Shown here: in pieces, positions 33,980-42,217 of the stretch
Numbering within the stretch: the stretch's first letter is position 1
Layout of the letters: each line of letters starts with the position of its first letter
NCBI GenBank assembly: GCA_031378845.1
Contig: JANNES010000018.1
Location: forward strand, 186,001-250,000
Reading direction: 5' to 3'
From: JAJNPS01 sp031378845
GTDB lineage: Bacteria > Pseudomonadota > Alphaproteobacteria > Rhodobacterales > Rhodobacteraceae
DNA length: 64,000 bases
The notes under the pieces: model-generated
What the model was told of the DNA's origin: nothing
Database searches by the model: none
Seen by the model: only the letters and a program-made list of their open reading frames with translations
Made by a program: the position numbers and the translations under genes

Positions 33980-34411
33980 ATGAACAGAAACGTGATCATT
34001 GGCGCACTGATCGTCCTGCTTGCAGCAGGCGGTTACTATCAGTTCAGCTATAAACCAGCACAGGAAGCGGCAACTGCCGCGACAGCCGCAGCTGAACAGG
34101 CTGCCGCAGACGCAGCCGCTGCTGCAAAAGCAGCCGAGGATGAAGCCGCCGCTGCGGCCAAGAAAGCCGAAGACGAGGCCGCCGCCGCCGCTGCCGCCGC
34201 GACCGAGGCTGCACCTGCCGCAGTGGACGCTGCGATGGCAGCACTTGATCCGGCCAGCTTCGATCCGGCTGCAGTTGCAACGATGATCGACGCATCCAGG
34301 GTGGATGACGCAACCAAGACCACGCTCAAGGCCGCCGTCACGGCTGCTGGCGCGGACCCCGCCGCCATCGCCGCCGTGATCGCGCAGGTCAAAGCCGCGC
34401 TCGGCTTGTAA
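33980..34411 (+). CDS. Small membrane-anchored Ala/Glu-rich protein
   Basis: 143 residues from ATG 33980, which has GGAGAACC upstream. One N-terminal membrane helix (VIIGALIVLLAAGGYYQF, about 5-22) is followed by an Ala/Glu/Lys helix-forming stalk (about 27-78, with repeats of AAxKAxEDEAAAAA). A compact C-terminal domain (PASFDPAAVATMIDASRVDD, then a helix rich in Ala) completes it. No known family recognised. Composition resembles the stalk of the OmpA-like protein 2 kb upstream, but the termini are unrelated. It is likely a periplasmic or inner-membrane-tethered spacer protein of unknown role. A strong terminator follows. Confidence 0.8.
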   Translation: MNRNVIIGALIVLLAAGGYYQFSYKPAQEAATAATAAAEQAAADAAAAAKAAEDEAAAAAKKAEDEAAAAAAAATEAAPAAVDAAMAALDPASFDPAAVATMIDASRVDDATKTTLKAAVTAAGADPAAIAAVIAQVKAALGL

Positions 34412-34436
34412 TCCTTGCCGCAAGGCAAACGTAAAA

Positions 34437-34467
34437 GGCCGCGCAGGGGACCCTGCGCGGCCTTTTT
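34437..34467. terminator. Strong bidirectional rho-independent terminator
   Basis: GGCCGCGCAGGG pairs perfectly with CCCTGCGCGGCC (12-bp stem, 34437-34448 and 34451-34462). TTTTT follows on the plus strand and AAAA precedes it, so it also works on the minus strand. It separates the convergent Ala-rich gene and fpr. Confidence 0.92.
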
Positions 34468-34484
34468 CATGGCAGTTGAGAAGA

Positions 34485-35318
34485 TCAGATGCCGTCGCCG
34501 ACAAAGGCCTTTTCGACCACGAATTGCTGCGGATCAGAATTGGCGCCTTCGGTCAGGCCGAACCCTTCGAGGATCGCCTTCACGTCGATGTTGAACGCCA
34601 TCGAGCCGCAGACCATGGCGCGGTCTTCGGCCGGGTTCATCGCGGGCAAGCCCAGATCAGCAAAGACTTTGCCCGAGGAAAGATTGTCGGTCACCCGCCC
34701 CATGTGATGGAACGCCGCGCGCGTCGTGGTGGGATAGTAGATCAGTTTGGTCCCCACAATGTCGCCGATCAGCGGATCGTCCTTCAGACTTTCGACCAAT
34801 TTGCGGCCGTACTCCAGTTCTGCTACTTCGCGGCAGGTATGCATCATGATGACCTGATCATACTTTTCATAGGTCTCCGGTTCTCGCATCAGCGACGCAA
34901 AGGGCGCGATCCCGGTCCCGGTGGCCAGAAACCACAGCCGCTTGCCCGGCAGCAACGCGTCATGCACCAGCGTGCCCACCGGCTTGGGGCGCAAGATGAT
35001 CTCGTCACCCACCCGGATATGCTGCAACTTGCTGGTCAGCGGGCCATCCGGGACCTTGATCGAATAGAACTCCAACTCTTCGTCCCACGCGGGCGAGGCG
35101 ATGGAATAGGCGCGCAAAAGCGGCTTGCCGTTGTCGCCAAGCAGGCCAATCATCACGAATTCCCCAGACCGGAACCGCAAGGATGGCGGGCGGCTGACGC
35201 GAAACGAGAATAACCGATCCGTCCAATGTGTCACAGCGGTCACGGTCTGCGGATCGGGCAGATGCGGCTTTGCAGTCGGGGCAGGGGCGGCTTCGTTCAT
35301 CACGGTCGCTTCGCTCAT
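34485..35318 (-). CDS. fpr: Ferredoxin/flavodoxin--NADP+ reductase
   Basis: 277 residues. The FAD motif is LLRAYSIASPAWDEELEFYS (about 67-86), and the NADP site is FLATGTGIAPFASLMREPET (about 129-148). CGSMAFNIDVKAILEGFGL lies near 241. The C-terminal extension ends FVVEKAFVGDGI, as in the bacterial Rhodobacter capsulatus-type FPR, where it shields the flavin. It reduces ferredoxin or flavodoxin with NADPH or the reverse. Its place at the end of the cys operon suggests that it supplies electrons for sulfite reductase, since no cysJ is present (inference). Confidence 0.95.
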   Translation of the reverse strand: MSEATVMNEAAPAPTAKPHLPDPQTVTAVTHWTDRLFSFRVSRPPSLRFRSGEFVMIGLLGDNGKPLLRAYSIASPAWDEELEFYSIKVPDGPLTSKLQHIRVGDEIILRPKPVGTLVHDALLPGKRLWFLATGTGIAPFASLMREPETYEKYDQVIMMHTCREVAELEYGRKLVESLKDDPLIGDIVGTKLIYYPTTTRAAFHHMGRVTDNLSSGKVFADLGLPAMNPAEDRAMVCGSMAFNIDVKAILEGFGLTEGANSDPQQFVVEKAFVGDGI

Positions 35319-35369
35319 GTATGTCTCATCTGCAGATAGGCCAGTCGCAGGCCGTGGGAAACCCCGATT

Positions 35370-35774
35370 TCAGGCGCGCAGTCTTGCGAGGTAGTCATGA
35401 TCGCGCCAATCGGCCCGCAACAGCCACTGATCCTGCGGCTGGCGTGCGGCCAGATCGTCGGGGATTTCAACACTGTCAAAGCCAACCCGGCGCAGCATGG
35501 CGTATTGATCCGCGATGACCGGGCCGAGGGCGCGCAATTCGCCGCGATAGCCCATCATCCGAAACTTGCGCGCAATGGTAGACGCGCGGCCGTCGTTGAA
35601 GGCCGGAAACGCTACGCGGATCAGGGTCAGATCACCAAGATAGGGCTCCACCGCGACCGGATCATCGGTATTGGCCACATCCAGAGCGCCCGCATGCTGC
35701 GTGATATCGACAAGCGTGACTGCGCTGACCTCGCAGGCAGGGGCAAAGCCCGCATCGGTGACAAGAACGCTCAT
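35370..35774 (-). CDS. DUF934 family protein (sulfite-reduction accessory)
   Basis: 134 residues, with its ATG overlapping the cysH stop by 4 bases. The DUF934 pattern is visible: LIRVAFPAFNDGRASTIARK (about 71-90), LRALGPVIADQYAMLRRVGF (about 101-120), DSVEIPDD. The family occurs almost always beside cysI/cysH and has been annotated as probably involved in sulfite reduction. The biochemistry is not established. Translational coupling with cysH fits a role in the same pathway. Confidence 0.9.
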   Translation of the reverse strand: MSVLVTDAGFAPACEVSAVTLVDITQHAGALDVANTDDPVAVEPYLGDLTLIRVAFPAFNDGRASTIARKFRMMGYRGELRALGPVIADQYAMLRRVGFDSVEIPDDLAARQPQDQWLLRADWRDHDYLARLRA

Positions 35775-36520
35775 GCGGCGGACTCCTTGGGGATACGGAC
35801 GGATTTGCCATCAATGAAGTGAATGCCGCATTCGACTTTTGCGCTTCCGCGCCAACGGCCTGCGCGGGGGTCTTCACCCGGTTTTACTGCGGTGGTGCAC
35901 GGCGCGCAGCCGATCGACGGAAACCCCTTGGTGACCAGCGGATGTCGGGGCAGGCGGTTGTTGACGATGTAATCTTCGATATCCGTGCGGTCCCAATGGG
36001 CCAATGGGTTGACCTTGATGCGCAACTCACCCTCGGCCTCAAAAAAATCAACCGTCTCGCGGGTAGCCCCTTGATAGCGTTTGCGCCCGGTGATCCAGCC
36101 GTCAAACGTCGACAGCGCACGCTCCAGCGGCTCTACCTTGCGGACGTGGCAGCAGGCGTCTGTATTGAACTGATGCAACGTGTTGTCGGGGTCCTCGAAC
36201 GCCACGCGCGGCTGCGCAGCCCGGATCGTGCGGACATCACACAGATGCAGCTTTTCCGCCAGCTCGCGCTGGTAATCGAGCGTCTCGGGAAACAGCATCC
36301 GCGTGTCGATGAAAAGAACCGGCGTTTCTGGCGCGATCACCGAGACCAGATGCAACAGCACCACCGATTCCGCGCCAAAGGACGACACCAGCGCGACGCT
36401 GCCAAGGTCGTCATCCTTCAAGGCATGTTCGAGCACCGCCGTCGCCGAATGGTGCCGATAGCGCGCGTTCAAGGCGGCGACGCGAGTCGCCACATCGCCC
36501 ATATGCAGATCACGCGGCAT
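35771..36520 (-). CDS. cysH: Phosphoadenylyl-/adenylyl-sulfate reductase (Fe-S type)
   Basis: 249 residues from ATG 36520, overlapping the cysI end by 11 bases. The PP-loop region VALVSSFGAESVVLLHLV (about 41-58) and the LFIDTRMLFPETLDYQREL segment are typical. The cysteine set NTDACCHVRK plus IGCAPCTTAV gives the four ligands of a 4Fe-4S cluster, and the ECGIH motif near the C-terminus holds the catalytic cysteine. The cluster implies an APS-type (or dual APS/PAPS) enzyme, unlike E. coli CysH. It reduces activated sulfate to sulfite. No ATP sulfurylase gene is in the window. Confidence 0.94.
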   Translation of the reverse strand: MPRDLHMGDVATRVAALNARYRHHSATAVLEHALKDDDLGSVALVSSFGAESVVLLHLVSVIAPETPVLFIDTRMLFPETLDYQRELAEKLHLCDVRTIRAAQPRVAFEDPDNTLHQFNTDACCHVRKVEPLERALSTFDGWITGRKRYQGATRETVDFFEAEGELRIKVNPLAHWDRTDIEDYIVNNRLPRHPLVTKGFPSIGCAPCTTAVKPGEDPRAGRWRGSAKVECGIHFIDGKSVRIPKESAA

Positions 36521-38180
36521 CTTTTGCGCCTTCGGCTCCGTAAAGCGCCAGCTTGAACGGCTCCAGCCCGACGCGGCGATAGGCTTGCAAGAATGTCTCG
36601 CCCGGTTCCGCCCGCAGGTCGAGATAGGCGCGCACAATGCGTTCTACCGCAGGCACCACCTCGTCATAGGCAAATCCCGGGCCGGTTTTGTCGCCGATCA
36701 CGGCGGTTTCCGTGCCATCCCCGCCCAGCGTGATCTGGTAGTTCTCCACCCCCGCGCGGTCGAGGCCAAGAATGCCGATATGGCCGACATGGTGATGTCC
36801 GCAGGCATTGATGCAGCCCGAGATTTTCAGCTTGAGCGGCCCGATTTCATGTTCAAGCTTCAGCTCGTCAAACCGCAGCGCAATTTCTTGCGCCACCGGG
36901 ATGGACCGCGCCGTGGCCAGCGCACAATAATCCATGCCGGGGCAGGCGATGATGTCGCTGATCAGGCCGACATTGGCCGTGCCAAGCCCGGCCAGTCGCA
37001 GGGATGCATGGATCATCGGCAAGTCCGATTTGTGAACATGCGGCAAGATCACGTTCTGCTCATGGCTGATGCGCAGGTCGCCATGGCCATATGTTTCCGC
37101 CAAGTCCGCCATCAACCGCATCTGATCCGCCGTCGCATCGCCGGGTGTGGCACCATGCGCCTTCAGGCTGATCGTCACGATCGCATATTGCGCATGGCGA
37201 TGGGCCGTCAGGTTGGTATCCGCCCAGGCGCGGAATACGGGGTCCGCCTTGTAGAACGCGTCATAGGCATCGACGGGCGCATTGCAATAGGCGGGTGGTG
37301 CAAAGGCCTCGCGGATTTCGGCCAGCAGTTTTTGATCGGCGCCCCCGAACAGCGGCCGCAGTTCGGCAAAGCGTTCCTCGATCAGACGCGTGACGACCTC
37401 CGGCGTATTTTCATGCACCATGATCTTGATGCGGGCCTTGTACTTGTTGTCGCGCCGTCCGAGCGTGTTGTAGACGGAAAGCACCGCCTCGACATAAGGC
37501 AGAAGATCTGCCACGGGCAGGAAATCCCGCACCGTATGGCCGATCATCGGCGTGCGGCCCAGACCACCGCCAACCATCACCTCGAACCCCGGCTCGCCTT
37601 TGGCATTGCGGTGCATCCTGAGGCCGATGTCATGCGCGCGCGTCACCGCCCGGTCATTGGGGCTGCCGGTAATCGCGATCTTGAACTTGCGCGGCAGAAA
37701 CTGGAATTCCGGGTGATCGGTGGACCATTGCCGCAAAAGCTCGGCATAGGGGCGGGGGTCTTCGATCTCATCCGCCGCGGCACCTGCAAAATGGTCGGCG
37801 GTGACGTTCCTCACGCAGTTGCCCGAGGTCTGGATCGCGTGCATTTCCACATCGGCGAGGGCGCTGAGGATCGCGGGCACATCCTCTAGCTTGGGCCAGT
37901 TGTACTGGATGTTCTGACGTGTTGTGAAATGCCCGTAACCCTTGTCAAAGGTCTCGGCGATCATGGCCATCTGGCGCATCTGGCGCGGGTTGACGGTGCC
38001 GTAAGGAATGGCGACGCGCAGCATGTAGGCGTGCAGTTGCAGATAAAGCCCGTTCATCAGCCGCAAGAGCCGGAACTCGTCTTCGGTCAGTGACCCGACC
38101 AGACGGCGTTCCACTTGGGAGCTGAACTGGGCCACCCGGGTCCGCACAAAGGCTTCGTCAAAGTCGGAATAGTTATACAT
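36510..38180 (-). CDS. cysI: Sulfite (or nitrite/sulfite) reductase, siroheme/4Fe-4S subunit
   Basis: 556 residues from ATG 38180. It has two ferredoxin-reductase-like repeats and the siroheme/4Fe-4S ligands ACPGMDYCALA (Cx5C) and LKISGCINACGHHHVGHIGI (Cx3C) in the C-terminal half (about residues 415-480). Siroheme-contacting HFTTRQNIQYNWPKLEDV lies near 80. It reduces sulfite to sulfide with six electrons. The start overlaps the DUF2849 gene by 8 bases and the end overlaps cysH. With no flavoprotein CysJ, ferredoxin or the FNR at the operon end is the likely donor. Confidence 0.95.
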   Translation of the reverse strand: MYNYSDFDEAFVRTRVAQFSSQVERRLVGSLTEDEFRLLRLMNGLYLQLHAYMLRVAIPYGTVNPRQMRQMAMIAETFDKGYGHFTTRQNIQYNWPKLEDVPAILSALADVEMHAIQTSGNCVRNVTADHFAGAAADEIEDPRPYAELLRQWSTDHPEFQFLPRKFKIAITGSPNDRAVTRAHDIGLRMHRNAKGEPGFEVMVGGGLGRTPMIGHTVRDFLPVADLLPYVEAVLSVYNTLGRRDNKYKARIKIMVHENTPEVVTRLIEERFAELRPLFGGADQKLLAEIREAFAPPAYCNAPVDAYDAFYKADPVFRAWADTNLTAHRHAQYAIVTISLKAHGATPGDATADQMRLMADLAETYGHGDLRISHEQNVILPHVHKSDLPMIHASLRLAGLGTANVGLISDIIACPGMDYCALATARSIPVAQEIALRFDELKLEHEIGPLKLKISGCINACGHHHVGHIGILGLDRAGVENYQITLGGDGTETAVIGDKTGPGFAYDEVVPAVERIVRAYLDLRAEPGETFLQAYRRVGLEPFKLALYGAEGAKDAA

Positions 38181-38475
38181 GGTCTGCCTGCTTGCCGTGT
38201 GGATAGTTGGAGGGGCCGCGGGTGCGGAACGCCTCGCGGAAATGGATCGGTTCGGGGCCGTTCGGACCGGCCTTGGCGTCGGCAAGATAGACGCCAACAA
38301 CCGCCTGCCGCTGCGCCGCACCGTGCAAAAGCCGCATCTGCGCATGCGCCTCGTCCTCGATCAGCTCTGCCTCATGGTGCTGGCGCGACCACGTGTCGTC
38401 GGCGGTCAAATAGACAACATCCCCCAACCGCAGATCATTGGCGGTCACGACTTTCGGGGTAAATCTGCGGGTCAT
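38173..38475 (-). CDS. DUF2849 family protein, first gene of the sulfite-reduction operon
   Basis: 100 residues. It matches the small alphaproteobacterial family found immediately upstream of cysI: TPKVVTANDLRLGDVVYLTA at the N-terminus, then AQRQAVVGVYLADAKAGPNG and HFREAFRTRGPSNYPHG. Function is unknown. Its conserved position suggests an accessory role in sulfite or siroheme metabolism. In relatives cysG often precedes it, but here the upstream region instead faces an Lrp-type regulator. Confidence 0.88.
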   Translation of the reverse strand: MTRRFTPKVVTANDLRLGDVVYLTADDTWSRQHHEAELIEDEAHAQMRLLHGAAQRQAVVGVYLADAKAGPNGPEPIHFREAFRTRGPSNYPHGKQADHV

Positions 38476-38541
38476 GGCAGCACCTTTCGAGTTTGAGCGT
38501 TACGGGGAGGCATGAAGCAACGCGTTCATACCGGTTCAATA

Positions 38542-38556
38542 TAGGAGATTTTCCTA
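38542..38556. promoter_or_regulatory. Lrp-type operator between the cys operon and its regulator
   Basis: TAGGAGATTTTCCTA matches 12 of 15 positions of the E. coli Lrp consensus YAGHAWATTWTDCTR. The arms ATAGGA and TCCTAT extend it by one base on each side. It lies 67-81 bases upstream of the DUF2849 start and 92-106 upstream of the Lrp-family gene, so it could control both. Confidence 0.6.
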
Positions 38557-38647
38557 TCGCTGGGCCAGATGTGCTTGCAGATAAGGAAGATTGTTCCGAT
38601 ACTGCAGCACCTTGGAATGTGGTTCCACAGTGGGGGTTATCTGGCGA

Positions 38648-39109
38648 ATGGCGGCCCAATTGGATGATCTGGATCGGAAGATCCTCTCTGAACTGCAAAG
38701 CGATGCCGAACAGTCCTTGGACGAAATTGCCCGCAAGGTGGGGTCATCCAAGACACCGGTCTGGAACCGCATTCGCCGGATGAAAGAACAAGGCGTGATC
38801 CTGCGCCAGACCGCCATCCTTGATCCCGAGGCGCTGGGACTCGAGGCGTGCTTTTTCGTGCTGATCCGCACCTCGGAGCATGAGGCGGAGTGGCAACGCA
38901 AGTTTCTGCGGGCGCTGCAGGCCCGTCCCGAGGTTCTGGAGGCGCATCGGCTGGCGGGTGACATCGATTACATCCTGAAGGTCCGTGTCAAGAATGCGCG
39001 AGCCTATGACACGTTTTATCAGGCGCTGATTTCCGAGGTGCGGATTTACAACGTGACCGCACTGCTGAGCATGGAAGAGATCAAGGCGACGACAGTCTTG
39101 CCATTGTAG
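38648..39109 (+). CDS. Lrp/AsnC family transcriptional regulator
   Basis: 153 residues from ATG 38648 (MAAQLDDLDRKILSEL). N-terminal HTH: DAEQSLDEIARKVGSSKTPV, WNRIRRMKEQGVILRQTAIL. C-terminal RAM domain: ACFFVLIRTSEHEAEWQRKF, with the ligand-loop segment AHRLAGDIDYILKVRVKNAR (about 102-121). It is divergent from the sulfite-reduction operon with an Lrp-like dyad between, so it probably regulates sulfur assimilation, perhaps sensing cysteine or a related amino acid (inference). It ends 60 bases before the convergent P450 gene. Confidence 0.93.
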   Translation: MAAQLDDLDRKILSELQSDAEQSLDEIARKVGSSKTPVWNRIRRMKEQGVILRQTAILDPEALGLEACFFVLIRTSEHEAEWQRKFLRALQARPEVLEAHRLAGDIDYILKVRVKNARAYDTFYQALISEVRIYNVTALLSMEEIKATTVLPL

Positions 39110-39114
39110 TGGTG

Positions 39115-39164
39115 CCGGGGGTTCCACACCCCCGGACCCCCGTGGGATATTTGCGCAAAGGTGA
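39115..39164 (+). repeat. Dispersed repeat, copy 2, with terminator-like hairpin
   Basis: CCGGGGGT-TCCAC-ACCCCCGG forms an 8-bp stem, then ACCCCCGTGGGATATTT and GCGCAAAGGTGAAA follow. It shares the GGGATATTT...GCAAAG core of copy 1. It lies between the convergent Lrp and P450 genes and probably ends transcription. Confidence 0.65.
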
Positions 39165-39169
39165 AAGGC

Positions 39170-40366
39170 TTAAGACGCCTGAACCATCAACCTTTCGAGC
39201 CCGTGGAAGTGGTAGACATCGGCGTATCGGGGCGGTTCGGTCAGGCGCAAGCCAGGCAGGCGTTGAAACAGGATCGGCAGCGCGATCTGCAACTCCAGCC
39301 GGGCCAGCGGCGCGCCGACACAGAAATGCAGACCGGCGCCAAAACTGGCATGGGGTTTGACGGGTCGCGCGGGGTCAAAGCGATGCGGTCGGTCCCACCC
39401 CCCCGGATCGCGGTTCGCCGCCGCGAGCAGCAATGCCACCTGATCGCCACGCCGGAATTTGTGCCCCATCACGTCGACATCTTCGTAGGCCCAGCGCGTG
39501 AACATATGCAGCGCCGGGTCAAAACGCAGGATTTCCTCGACCGTCGCCTCGATCGCCTCCGGGGCCAGCGCTGCAGGGGATGTCGCCGCCGCAAGCAGCG
39601 CCTTCACGCCATTGCCGATCGTATGGACCGTCGCTTCGTGCCCGGCATTGAGCAACAGGATGCAGGTCGAGATCAGCTCGTCCGTCGTCAGTTTTTCTCC
39701 GGCCTCTTCGGCGGCAATCAGGTGGGTGATCAGATCATCGGCAGGGCTGGTTCGGCGCGCCTCGATATAGCCGCGCAAAAAGGCGACGAAAGCCTCGGTC
39801 GCCGCAACCGCTGCATCTTCGCGCGCGCGGGATCGACCGGCCATGTACATGCCGACCATCGCATTGGACCACTGCAAGAGGTCGTCGCAGCGATCCTGCG
39901 GAACCCCCAAAAGCCGCGCGATGATGATCACGGGCAGCCGGGTTCCAAAGTGTTGCAAAAGGTCGAATTGTCCGGGGGGAAATGTGTCGATCAAGCGATG
40001 GCACAGCGTGGCAATTTCGGGTGCCAGCGCGGCAATCCGGCGCGAGGTAAAGGCCCGCAGCACCAGGCCGCGCAGGCGCGTATGGCGCGGTGGTTCCAGC
40101 TCCAGCATGGAGTGCGCCTCGACGGCGTAAAAGGGCGCGAGGTGCGCAGGAATGGCGACGGCCAGTTCGACAGGCGCCTCGCGGCCAAAGCGGCGGTCGC
40201 GAAAGATCGCCGTCACGGCTGCCGCATTGCCTGTACAGGTCAGGTCATATTCGGCCCAGCGAAAGAATGGCCCCATCGCACGGGCGCGTTCATAAAACGG
40301 ATAGGGGTTCTGGACAAAGCCTGGCTCGGTCGGCGATTGGTGCAGTCTGTCCATTGCGTCATGCAC
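39170..40366 (-). CDS. Cytochrome P450
   Basis: 398 residues, bacterial class I size. The heme-binding loop is ASFGAGLHFCVGAPLARLEL (about 338-357), with Cys as the axial ligand. The I-helix is ILLLNAGHEATVHTIGNGVK (about 233-252), with an AGxEAT oxygen-activation motif, and the ExxR is in VEEILRFDPALHMFTRWAYE. The start may be codon 1 or the Met at codon 5. It overlaps the end of the downstream-facing DMT exporter gene by 8 bases. No ferredoxin or ferredoxin reductase for it is adjacent. The substrate is unknown. Confidence 0.95.
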   Translation of the reverse strand: MHDAMDRLHQSPTEPGFVQNPYPFYERARAMGPFFRWAEYDLTCTGNAAAVTAIFRDRRFGREAPVELAVAIPAHLAPFYAVEAHSMLELEPPRHTRLRGLVLRAFTSRRIAALAPEIATLCHRLIDTFPPGQFDLLQHFGTRLPVIIIARLLGVPQDRCDDLLQWSNAMVGMYMAGRSRAREDAAVAATEAFVAFLRGYIEARRTSPADDLITHLIAAEEAGEKLTTDELISTCILLLNAGHEATVHTIGNGVKALLAAATSPAALAPEAIEATVEEILRFDPALHMFTRWAYEDVDVMGHKFRRGDQVALLLAAANRDPGGWDRPHRFDPARPVKPHASFGAGLHFCVGAPLARLELQIALPILFQRLPGLRLTEPPRYADVYHFHGLERLMVQAS

Positions 40367-41273
40367 GAAGCTTGAGCATGCCTTGCGCGATCAGCGCACC
40401 CGCAACGACGATCACTGCCCCCAAGCTTTGCCACCAGTTCCACGCGCCGCCCGTCAGGAACACGATCAGCATCACATAAAATGGCACGGCATTCATATGC
40501 AGGCTCGCCGCACCGATGCCGATCCGGCCCACCGAAATGATCCACAAAAGCTGGCTGACGGCCATCGAGCCAATGCCGAAAACGGCAAGCCCGAACAGCT
40601 CGCGCAGGCCAATCGCGGACCAATCGGGCCAGACATCACGCAGAAGGCCATCCGCACAGGCTGCGATCAGCATCACGACCGCGGCCCCCGCCACCGTGAT
40701 CGCGCTGCGGCCCAGCGGCGTCAGAGCGGGAAATGCGCGCACGGTCTCGCGTGAGCCCCAAGTATAACAGATGACCGAGGCCAGTGCGGCCAATGCCCCA
40801 AGCCCCAGATCGACCTTGGTCACCCCGCCGGACAGTCCGATCAGCCCGCCCGCCAGTGACAGGATCAGACCCACCGCCAGCGCGCGCGTAAAAGGACGCC
40901 GGTCGGCAAGGCATTCCAGCGCGATCCCCGCCACCGGCATGGTTGCGGTCACGATCGCGACCGTGACGGCATCGGTCAGCGTCAGCGCGATGATCACAAA
41001 GACCGACGCCAGGCCCAGGGCCACAAAACCGACCCAGGCCCCGCGCCGCCAGTTGGCATTGCCAAGCGTGCCGGTGCCCTCAACTGCCCACCAGATCGGA
41101 ACCAGAACCAACGCCGCCAGCGTCGCGCGCGCTGCCGTCAGCGCCACAGGCGGCATATGGGGCACGATCAGGTCCGCCGCCGGCAGACCTGCCGCCCAGA
41201 TCATCATCGAGGCAAGGCAAATGAGATTTGCGGCCAAAAGCCCGCGGGTGGGGGTCGTTGCTGAAAGGGTCAT
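40359..41273 (-). CDS. DMT superfamily (EamA) transporter
   Basis: 304 residues with ten predicted membrane helices arranged as two EamA repeats, the first ending near TMPVAGIALECLADRRPFTR (about 115-134) and the second near IGAASLHMNAVPFYVMLIVF (about 255-274). Such drug/metabolite exporters carry amino acids, metabolites or drugs, and the substrate is not evident. It shares an 8-base overlap with the P450 gene, so a linked function, such as export of a P450 product, is possible but unproven. Confidence 0.92.
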   Translation of the reverse strand: MTLSATTPTRGLLAANLICLASMMIWAAGLPAADLIVPHMPPVALTAARATLAALVLVPIWWAVEGTGTLGNANWRRGAWVGFVALGLASVFVIIALTLTDAVTVAIVTATMPVAGIALECLADRRPFTRALAVGLILSLAGGLIGLSGGVTKVDLGLGALAALASVICYTWGSRETVRAFPALTPLGRSAITVAGAAVVMLIAACADGLLRDVWPDWSAIGLRELFGLAVFGIGSMAVSQLLWIISVGRIGIGAASLHMNAVPFYVMLIVFLTGGAWNWWQSLGAVIVVAGALIAQGMLKLRA

Positions 41274-41333
41274 CTCATCTTGCTACGTCCGCACCATTGT
41301 GGCGTCTGGTCCACTCGCGACATGACCCTGTCG

Positions 41334-42074
41334 TCACGCGGCGAGTGCCACGACGATGGCGCCAAAATCGGCAGCTTTGAGGCTTGCGCCCCCGACCAGG
41401 GCCCCGTCGACATTGGCTAGGGCGAAAATCTCGGGCGCATTCGACGGCTTGACCGAGCCGCCGTACAGAAGTCGCACCTCCTTGGCCATCGCCCCCAGCC
41501 GTTCGGTCAGGCGCGTGCGCACGAAGGCATGCACTTCGGCAATCTCGGCGAGTGTCGGGGTGCGACCCGTGCCGATGGCCCATACAGGCTCATAAGCGAC
41601 CACCAGCGTCGCCGATTGTGCGCCATCCGGGACCGATCCGGCCAGTTGCGCGCCGACCACGTCCAAGGTGCGGCCTGCATCCCGCTCTGCTTCGGTCTCG
41701 CCGATGCAGACAATCGCCGTCAGACCCGCCGCGATCGCCGTCGCGGCCTTGGCCCGCACCTCGGCATCCGTCTCGCCATGATCTGCGCGGCGTTCGGAAT
41801 GTCCAACAATGACGTATGTGGCGCCGGCATCCTTCAGCATTGCGGCCGAGATGTCGCCGGTATGGGCGCCTGACATGTCGGCATGGCAATCCTGCCCGCC
41901 AAGTCCCAGCGCCGAACCCCGCGCCGCCCACGCCATCTGCGCCAGCAAGGTGGCGGGCGGGCACAGCACGATGTCGCAGGCGGGCCCCGGATGGGCCCCG
42001 ATCAGCGCGGCCACCTCGGACAAGCTTGCGGCCAAGCCGTTCATCTTCCAGTTGCCTGCGGCGAGTTTGCGCAT
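41334..42074 (-). CDS. tpiA: Triosephosphate isomerase
   Basis: 246 residues with GGAGGA before the ATG. It has KLAAGNWKMNG (Asn/Lys catalytic pair, 3-13), YVIVGHSERRADHGE (catalytic His, about 91-105), VVAYEPVWAIGTGRTPT (catalytic Glu, about 160-176), and the C-terminal phosphate-binding LLYGGSVKPSNAPE and DGALVGGASLKAADF. It interconverts dihydroxyacetone phosphate and glyceraldehyde 3-phosphate. It is flanked upstream by a dispersed repeat and stands alone. Confidence 0.97.
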   Translation of the reverse strand: MRKLAAGNWKMNGLAASLSEVAALIGAHPGPACDIVLCPPATLLAQMAWAARGSALGLGGQDCHADMSGAHTGDISAAMLKDAGATYVIVGHSERRADHGETDAEVRAKAATAIAAGLTAIVCIGETEAERDAGRTLDVVGAQLAGSVPDGAQSATLVVAYEPVWAIGTGRTPTLAEIAEVHAFVRTRLTERLGAMAKEVRLLYGGSVKPSNAPEIFALANVDGALVGGASLKAADFGAIVVALAA

Positions 42075-42148
42075 GATGATCCTCCGTCGACTATCGCCTC
42101 AGGGGTAGCGCGCGGTCGACCAAAGGGAAAGCCTTTGCCGCTTCACAT

Positions 42149-42173
42149 TCGGAAAAATATCCCCGCCGGAGGC
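42149..42173 (-). repeat. Dispersed repeat, copy 3
   Basis: On the minus strand it reads GCCTCCGGCGGGGATATTTT followed by TCCG. It matches copy 1 over 19 bases. It lies 45 bases downstream of the sufA stop and upstream of tpiA. In this orientation the GC-rich part followed by ATATTTTT could terminate sufA. Confidence 0.65.
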
Positions 42174-42217
42174 ACGCTCAGGCAGTGCTGGTTGCGTCAC
42201 CGTGCACGCGATGCAGG

